Positions 61,342 to 64,000 of a DNA stretch of 64,000 bases are shown one piece after another. The notes under the pieces are model-generated. The model saw nothing but the letters and a program-made list of their open reading frames with translations, was not told the origin of the DNA and ran no database searches. Each line of letters begins with the position of its first letter. The stretch's first letter is position 1. The position numbers were made by a program, and so were the translations under genes. The DNA lies in assembly GCA_024279255.1 (NCBI GenBank), contig JAJRRT010000025.1:1-64000 (forward strand), read 5' to 3'. The stretch comes from Deltaproteobacteria bacterium. Its GTDB lineage: Bacteria > Desulfobacterota > Desulfuromonadia > Desulfuromonadales > Geopsychrobacteraceae.

Positions 61342-63333
61342 ATGGCCAAATTTGAACTACATACTGACTTCACCCCTCAGGGCGATCAGCCTCAGGCGAT
61401 TACCGAACTGGTCGAGGGGATCGAGCGGGGTGACCGCCACCAGGTGCTGCTCGGCGTCACCGGCAGCGGCAAGACCTTCACCATGGCGAATGTCATCGAA
61501 AAGGTGCAGAAACCGACCCTGGTGCTGGCGCACAACAAGACCTTGGCCGCTCAGCTTTACGGCGAATTCAAGGAGTTGTTTCCCGATAACGCGGTCGAAT
61601 ATTTCGTCAGCTACTACGACTATTACCAGCCCGAGGCCTACGTCCCTTCGACCGACACCTTCATCGAAAAAGATAGCGCGATCAACGAAGAGATCGACAA
61701 ACTGCGCCACAGTGCGACCCGTAGCCTGTTATCGCGACGTGACGTGTTGATTGTTGCCTCGGTCAGTTGCATCTATGGTCTGGGTTCGCCGGAGGCCTAC
61801 TTCGGCATGTTGCTCAAACTTAAAACCGGACAAGAAATTGAACGCAACGACCTGCTCAAGCAGTTGGTCAATATCCAGTACGAACGGAACGATGTCGATT
61901 TTCATCGCGGCACCTTCCGTGTGCGTGGTGATTCTGTCGAAATCTTCCCAGCCTATGAAGAGAAGCGTGCAATCCGTGTTGAATTTTTTGGAGATGAAAT
62001 CGATGCGATCAACGAGATCGATCCACTCCGCGGACAGGTAACGGATCGACTTGAGGAGACCATCATCTTTCCCGCCAGCCACTATGTCGCGACTCGACCC
62101 ACACTCGAACGTGCCGTCAAGGAGATTCAGGATGAGTTGCTGGTGCGTCTTCAATATTTTCGCGAGAACAATATGCTGGTCGAGGCGCAACGTCTTGAAC
62201 AACGGACGATGTTTGATATCGAGATGATGGAGGAGATGGGCTACTGCCAGGGGATCGAAAACTATTCCCGTTTTCTCGACCGCCGTCAAACGGGAGAACC
62301 GCCTTCGACCCTGCTCAGCTACTTTCCCGACGATGCGCTCATGGTCATTGACGAGAGCCACGTCAGTGTCAGTCAGGTTGGCGCTATGTATCGCGGTGAT
62401 CGCTCGCGCAAGGAGACCCTGGTGAACTTCGGTTTTCGCCTACCGAGTGCCCTCGATAACCGCCCGCTGATGTTCGAAGAGTTCACCGCTAAGCAGCCGC
62501 AAACCGTCTATGTTTCGGCGACTCCAGCGGACTACGAACTTGAGCAAGCGGATGGGGTCTTTATTGAACAGGTTATCCGCCCGACCGGATTGATCGATCC
62601 CCCGATCGAGGTCCGCCCGGCCAGCGATCAGGTCGACAACCTGATTGGTGAGATTCGCGAGGTGGTCGCAAAGAAGGAGCGGGTGTTGGTCACTACCCTG
62701 ACCAAAAGAATGGCCGAGGATTTGACCAGCTATCTGCAAGAGGTCGGCATCCGTGTCAATTACATGCACTCCGATATCAAAACCATGGAGCGAGTCCAAA
62801 TTATCCGGGGCTTGCGTGAAGGGGAATTTGATGTGCTGGTCGGTATCAACCTGCTACGCGAGGGGCTCGATATTCCCGAAGTTTCGCTGGTCACTATCCT
62901 CGATGCCGACAAAGAAGGCTTTTTACGTTCAACCCGTTCTCTGATTCAGACCTGCGGCCGCGCGGCAAGGAATGTCGATGGGCGAGTCATCATGTACGCT
63001 GATAAAATCACGCGTTCGATGCAGGCTTGTCTCGATGAAACAAAGCGACGGCGCAAAAAGCAACTGGCCCACAACAAAGAACATAACATCACCCCGCAAT
63101 CGATTAAAAAATCGCTCAGCTCCATCCTCGATACCCTTGGCCGCGCAAAAGAGGATTTATCGTTGGCGGCTGAAGAGCAGAGCTTTTATGGCAATCCCAA
63201 CGAATTAAGAAAACTGATTGCGACGACTAAAAAACAGATGCTCGCCGCCGCCGCTGACCTCGATTTTGAAAGAGCGGCCGCATTGCGCGACAAGATGCTA
63301 AGCCTCGAAAAGCAGGAACTGGCGATGTCTTAA
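61342..63333 (+). CDS. uvrB: excinuclease ABC subunit B
   Basis: 663 residues, full length. Motif [10 protein letters not shown], the beta-hairpin region [15 protein letters not shown], damage-recognition and UvrA-interaction regions, [40 protein letters not shown], motif VI region QTCGRAARN and a C-terminal UVR domain ([31 protein letters not shown]). It is the damage-verifying helicase of nucleotide excision repair. GAGA precedes the ATG. Not preceded by an obvious operon partner. Confidence 0.98.
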   Translation: MAKFELHTDFTPQGDQPQAITELVEGIERGDRHQVLLGVTGSGKTFTMANVIEKVQKPTLVLAHNKTLAAQLYGEFKELFPDNAVEYFVSYYDYYQPEAYVPSTDTFIEKDSAINEEIDKLRHSATRSLLSRRDVLIVASVSCIYGLGSPEAYFGMLLKLKTGQEIERNDLLKQLVNIQYERNDVDFHRGTFRVRGDSVEIFPAYEEKRAIRVEFFGDEIDAINEIDPLRGQVTDRLEETIIFPASHYVATRPTLERAVKEIQDELLVRLQYFRENNMLVEAQRLEQRTMFDIEMMEEMGYCQGIENYSRFLDRRQTGEPPSTLLSYFPDDALMVIDESHVSVSQVGAMYRGDRSRKETLVNFGFRLPSALDNRPLMFEEFTAKQPQTVYVSATPADYELEQADGVFIEQVIRPTGLIDPPIEVRPASDQVDNLIGEIREVVAKKERVLVTTLTKRMAEDLTSYLQEVGIRVNYMHSDIKTMERVQIIRGLREGEFDVLVGINLLREGLDIPEVSLVTILDADKEGFLRSTRSLIQTCGRAARNVDGRVIMYADKITRSMQACLDETKRRRKKQLAHNKEHNITPQSIKKSLSSILDTLGRAKEDLSLAAEEQSFYGNPNELRKLIATTKKQMLAAAADLDFERAAALRDKMLSLEKQELAMS

Positions 63334-63364
63334 GCACCGGGTTGACAGAGAGATTAGACATCCA

Positions 63365-63388
63365 TCATACTTCGACGTCAAAGTATGA
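63365..63388 (+). terminator. possible terminator after uvrB
   Basis: TCATACTT and AAGTATGA pair perfectly around an 8-nt loop and are followed by a T-rich stretch GTTATTTATTTT. Weak but in the right place, 32 bp after the stop. Confidence 0.45.
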
Positions 63389-63414
63389 GTTATTTATTTT
63401 CGGGGGAGTGATTT

Positions 63415-64000
63415 ATGGCTGTTCAGCTTTATCGGGTGATCTTTAGTGGTGACCTGGCGCTCGATACTGATGAGGAGCAAGTCAGAGAAAATCTGGAGGT
63501 CCAATGTAAATACAACCAGAAAACCATTGATGGAATCCTGGCTGGGGACTGCCCGGTGCTTAAAAAAGGGCTGGCCCATGCTGCGGCTCAGCGCTACAAA
63601 GATTTTTTCGATCGGATCGGTGTTCTCTGTGATCTCCAGGCAGAAACACCACAGCCTGTCTCCACCCCGACAGAAACGCCGTCTTTAGAAACTCGCCAAA
63701 TTATCCCTACCGAAGAAACGAGTCGTATCTGCCCGAAATGTTTTGCCAGAGAACAGACCACTGATACATGCCAACGTTGTGGCCTGCTCTTCTCACGCTT
63801 TGAAGAGATCCAGGCACGCCGTGCTGAAAACCCGCAACAACAACCTGCGACACCTCAAGAAGAAGACTCCTACTTCAAAGAACACCCCGAACAACTCTTT
63901 ATTCTTAAAGCCTTTGCCCTTATTGTTGTCATCCTGTTGCTCCGAGGTTTTCTGGGTGGCTTGCTGAACTTTATCTTTCTGGTTTTTCCGGTTGGTTTCC
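63415..64000 (+). CDS. zinc-ribbon membrane protein of unknown function, partial
   Basis: The frame is open from ATG 63415 (GGGGGAG six bases upstream) to the window end, 195 residues visible. Residues ~1-65 form an alpha/beta domain with YRVIFSGDLALDTDEEQVRENL and CPVLKKGL. After a Pro/Thr-rich linker a C4 zinc ribbon follows (ICPKCFAREQTTDTCQRCGLLFSRF), and a membrane segment begins near residue 170 (ILKAFALIVVILLLRGFLGG). Similar layouts with a C4 ribbon and C-terminal membrane part are frequent in Geobacter. The function is unknown. Confidence 0.8.
   Translation, partial: MAVQLYRVIFSGDLALDTDEEQVRENLEVQCKYNQKTIDGILAGDCPVLKKGLAHAAAQRYKDFFDRIGVLCDLQAETPQPVSTPTETPSLETRQIIPTEETSRICPKCFAREQTTDTCQRCGLLFSRFEEIQARRAENPQQQPATPQEEDSYFKEHPEQLFILKAFALIVVILLLRGFLGGLLNFIFLVFPVGF

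Noticed and set aside
1-64000. tRNA and rRNA genes
   Set aside because: No cloverleaf with GTTCRANNC-type T-arm or rRNA segment was recognised; a tRNAscan run would settle it.

Overview
The window reads as a chromosomal segment of a deltaproteobacterium of the Desulfuromonadales (Geobacter / Desulfuromonas / Pelobacter type). The pointers are an SfrA/SfrB-type NADPH:Fe(III) oxidoreductase pair at the left edge, a small UGA-containing ArsC-like selenoprotein gene, a GEMM-I-like cyclic dinucleotide riboswitch, a sigma-54 driven TRAP-TAXI uptake module, and a def-fmt-DUF116-htpX-rsmB-rpe gene order. I infer this from gene content; no rRNA or tRNA gene was seen to confirm it.

Region by region. 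1-4.0 kb: sfrA (cut by the window edge) and sfrB on the minus strand. 4.2-6.6 kb: a small lipoprotein, a glutaredoxin and a secreted trypsin-like protease. 6.6-12.5 kb: a long minus-strand housekeeping run, def-fmt-DUF116-htpX-rsmB-rpe-nudix, with an intergenic palindromic repeat between DUF116 and htpX. 12.6-15.8 kb: tatD-tcdA-TauE/SafE-PD40 lipoprotein, also minus. 15.9-25.7 kb: DUF302, DUF2799, a divergent acuI/HxlR pair, a five-gene operon with folA, DUF554, a malic enzyme and a DHOD-like protein. 25.8-26.1 kb: the selenoprotein. 26.5-32.3 kb: the phosphate operon pstC-pstA-pstB-phoU-phoB-phoR, with a second palindromic repeat between pstA and pstB. Its partner pstS lies at 37.7-38.7 kb, separated by a plus-strand block: a LuxR-type regulator, an alpha/beta hydrolase, and a riboswitch-controlled large lipoprotein. 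Both pst promoters carry similar Pho-box-like 11-bp repeats.

38.9-46.8 kb is a mixed accessory stretch: ZIP transporter, free-standing ThrRS editing domain, AraC-Ogt fusion, DUF309, an ABC exporter, a truncated sensor, a hydrolase and a fused double CDP-alcohol phosphatidyltransferase. A decayed SDR gene follows at about 47 kb. 47.6-54.1 kb is a self-contained uptake module: sensor kinase, sigma-54 activator, -24/-12 promoter, TAXI binding protein, intercistronic hairpin and fused TRAP permease. 54.3-60.7 kb holds envelope genes: UppP with an N-terminal signal sequence, a 1175-residue DUF748/AsmA-like protein, an M23 peptidase and a PilZ protein. 60.7-61.3 kb is a small decayed island with one CRISPR-like repeat unit and a surface-protein remnant. 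uvrB and a partial zinc-ribbon membrane protein end the window.

The strongest discoveries are the recoded UGA at 26069-26071 with a SECIS-like hairpin, and the riboswitch at 34614-34707. The riboswitch 3' strand is perfectly complementary over 8 nt to the 5' arm of the following terminator, giving a complete predicted expression platform.
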